Shown: piece by piece, positions 6,931 through 8,064 of the stretch
Layout of the letters: every line of letters begins with the position of its first letter
Numbering within the stretch: the stretch's first letter is position 1
Assembly: GCA_009701115.1 (NCBI GenBank)
Contig: WLKR01000045.1
Location: 1 to 8,064, forward strand
Direction: 5' to 3'
Length of the DNA stretch: 8,064 nt
Source: Actinomycetota bacterium
Lineage (GTDB): Bacteria; Actinomycetota; Acidimicrobiia; Acidimicrobiales; RAAP-2
Notes under the pieces: model-generated
What the model was told of the DNA's origin: nothing
What the model saw: only the letters and a program-made list of their open reading frames with translations
Database searches by the model: none
Position numbers and translations under genes: made by a program

Positions 6931-7311
6931 GTGTTCAACCTGAGCCCTTTCAAGTTGATGATCATTGTGGCAGTCATATTGATCTTCCTCGGCCCCGACA
7001 AGTTGCCACAGGCGGCGCGCCAAATTGGCGAGGGATGGCGTTCGCTCAAGAAGTTTCAACAGCGAGTGGAGACTGAAGTTCGCGAAGCAATACCGTCACT
7101 GCCCAGCAGCGGCGACTTGGCCCGCGTCGTTCGCAGTCCTGTAAATCTTCTCAATGAAATTGCCAGTCGAACACAATCAATCGACGACATGGGCGACATC
7201 GAGGACGGTCCTCTGCCTGGCGAGTTGCACTCAGCCGAGCCCGCCCCAGAAGCTCCATCTGCTGGCGAGTACGTTCCACCACCGCCGCCACCTGACCCCT
7301 CTTGGAATTGA
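6931..7311 (+). CDS. tatB: Twin-arginine translocase TatA/TatB family protein, TatB-like
   Basis: Membrane component of the Tat pathway, which exports folded proteins carrying twin-arginine signal peptides. Length is 126 aa. A single membrane segment at about 7-21 (FKLMIIVAVILIFLG) is followed by the hinge GPDKLP (21-26) and an amphipathic helix (about 27-52), then a long polar tail ending in six prolines (116-121) and DPSWN. The MF start, Leu-Gly-Pro hinge and long tail resemble TatB more than TatA, whose hinge is usually Phe-Gly without Pro. However, residue 8 is Lys where E. coli TatB has a functionally important Glu, so a TatA or mixed role is possible. GTG 6931 is the only start that keeps the membrane segment whole. 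tatC follows after six bases, the usual pairing. Family membership is firm; the TatA/TatB choice is not. Confidence 0.85.
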   Translation: MFNLSPFKLMIIVAVILIFLGPDKLPQAARQIGEGWRSLKKFQQRVETEVREAIPSLPSSGDLARVVRSPVNLLNEIASRTQSIDDMGDIEDGPLPGELHSAEPAPEAPSAGEYVPPPPPPDPSWN

Positions 7312-7317
7312 GTAGTT

Positions 7318-8064
7318 GTGGAAACCACTGTTAAAAGAGCCTCTCGAGGAATGACTCTCGGGCAACATCTCGCTGAAGCCCGTCGCCGGATTTTGTTTAG
7401 TTTCCTTGCTGTCGTCGTATTCGGAATCTTGGCCTTCGTTGAGTACAACACAATCCTGACATTCCTGGAGCAGCCATACTGCGATTTGCCATCAGTTAAG
7501 GCCTCAGCTGAGGCCTGTCAGCTGACGGCTATTGGAGCTGTGAGCGCATTCTCCATTCGCATCAAGATTGCCTACTACTGCGGCTTTCTCTTTGCTTCTC
7601 CAGTCATCCTCTGGCAGATCTGGCGCTTTATTACCCCGGGCCTAAAAAAGAAGGAGCGGCGATACGCGCTCTCGTTCCTCGTTGCGGCGACCGTTTTCTT
7701 TGCCGGCGGCTGTTCGATGGCTTTTTTCATGTTCAACCACGCCCTCCAGTTTCTTAACGCCATTGGCGGCGAAGGAATTGCAACGCTGTACACCGCCGAC
7801 TCCTACATCGGGCTAATCATCTTGATGATGTTTGTCTTTGGTTTAACGTTTGAGTTTCCTGTGATCTTGGTTGGCCTCCAGTTGGGCCGCATCGTCACTT
7901 CACGCCAACTGCTGAAGTTCTGGCGCTACGCAATCATTTTGATTACCGTCGCTTCGGCTGTTTTCACCCCCAGCGGTGACCCACTCTCAATGATGGCAAT
8001 GATGATTCCGCTGCTTGCGTTTTATTTCCTAGCCATCGGCGTAGGAAAGTTGGCCAAGCGGTGA
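7318..8064 (+). CDS. tatC: Sec-independent protein translocase TatC
   Basis: Polytopic inner-membrane receptor for twin-arginine signal peptides that recruits TatA/B to form the export site. Length is 248 aa, complete; the TGA stop is the last codon of the window. Six membrane segments lie near 26-44, 77-99, 118-140, 162-186, 201-216 and 222-243. Conserved features: HLAEARRR with Glu20 near the N-terminus (family HLxELR, here Ala for Leu), RFITPGLKKKERR with Glu113, FEFP with Glu179, and FTPSGDP with Asp221. The first external loop contains Cys55 and Cys67, also recalled in M. tuberculosis TatC. GTG 7318 is used as the start; ATG 7351 (MTLGQHL) is an alternative but has GAGGA directly abutting it, too close for a normal ribosome-binding site. 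An 18-bp perfect palindrome lies in the first external loop. Confidence 0.96.
   Translation: METTVKRASRGMTLGQHLAEARRRILFSFLAVVVFGILAFVEYNTILTFLEQPYCDLPSVKASAEACQLTAIGAVSAFSIRIKIAYYCGFLFASPVILWQIWRFITPGLKKKERRYALSFLVAATVFFAGGCSMAFFMFNHALQFLNAIGGEGIATLYTADSYIGLIILMMFVFGLTFEFPVILVGLQLGRIVTSRQLLKFWRYAIILITVASAVFTPSGDPLSMMAMMIPLLAFYFLAIGVGKLAKR
7499..7516. repeat. 18-bp perfect palindrome in tatC
   Basis: AGGCCTCAGCTGAGGCCT is identical to its reverse complement over 18 bases. It is followed at 7517-7526 by a second perfect palindrome, GTCAGCTGAC. Both contain TCAGCTGA (7504-7511 and 7518-7525), forming a direct repeat with a 14-base period. It falls in codons 61-70 of tatC, in a variable external loop between Cys55 and Cys67. 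A perfect 18-bp palindrome is expected about 0.03 times by chance in 8 kb of random sequence. Function unknown. Confidence 0.8.

Noticed and set aside
6923..6943. ATG at 6923 as the start of the TatB-like gene
   Set aside because: It is in another frame and reaches a stop after six codons (MAMCST).
1..8064. A novel or undescribed system, CRISPR array, mobile element, tRNA or rRNA
   Set aside because: Every gene belongs to a well-known family, gaps are at most 34 bases, and no repeat arrays, transposase genes or RNA gene signatures are seen.

Overview
The window is the central part of an actinobacterial Pup-proteasome locus, followed by protein-export genes. All nine genes lie on the + strand and are tightly packed. 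The order is ARC/Mpa ATPase (5' end outside the window), dop, pup, prcB, prcA, pafA, a type I signal peptidase gene, a TatB-like gene and tatC, whose stop codon is the last codon of the window. The longest gap between genes is 34 bases, so no non-coding stretch is large enough to hold another gene.

Organism: a complete pup/dop/pafA/prcBA/ARC set with the order prcB-prcA is typical of Actinomycetota. By eye the base composition is moderate (low to mid 50s % GC), unlike the 65-72% of mycobacteria or streptomycetes. Pup ends in Glu rather than Gln. A moderate-GC, probably uncultured actinobacterium, for example of the Acidimicrobiia, is a reasonable guess, but the lineage is inference and was not tested.

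Positions 1-4831 carry the degradation machinery. ARC unfolds pupylated proteins, Dop removes (and in other species deamidates) Pup, pup encodes the tag, and PrcB and PrcA form the 20S core. Junctions are a 2-base gap (ARC/dop), a 6-base gap with a Shine-Dalgarno (dop/pup), TAATG (pup/prcB) and ATGA (prcB/prcA), which fits one translationally coupled operon. After a 32-base gap comes pafA, the Pup ligase. It has no Shine-Dalgarno but has a TANNNT box exactly 12 to 7 bases before its ATG, suggesting its own leaderless promoter.

Positions 6243-8064 carry export genes: signal peptidase I, a TatB-like protein and TatC. The TatB-like gene also has a TANNNT box (TACAAT) exactly 12 to 7 bases before its GTG and no Shine-Dalgarno. 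In Mycobacterium tuberculosis pafA is followed by pafB and pafC and then tatA-tatC; here a signal peptidase gene occupies the pafBC position.

This is a known system, not a new one. The points worth a second look are the two apparent leaderless internal promoters, Ala instead of Gly before the catalytic Thr of PrcB, Pup ending in Glu, the missing pafBC, a short deletion in Dop, and an 18-bp perfect palindrome inside tatC.
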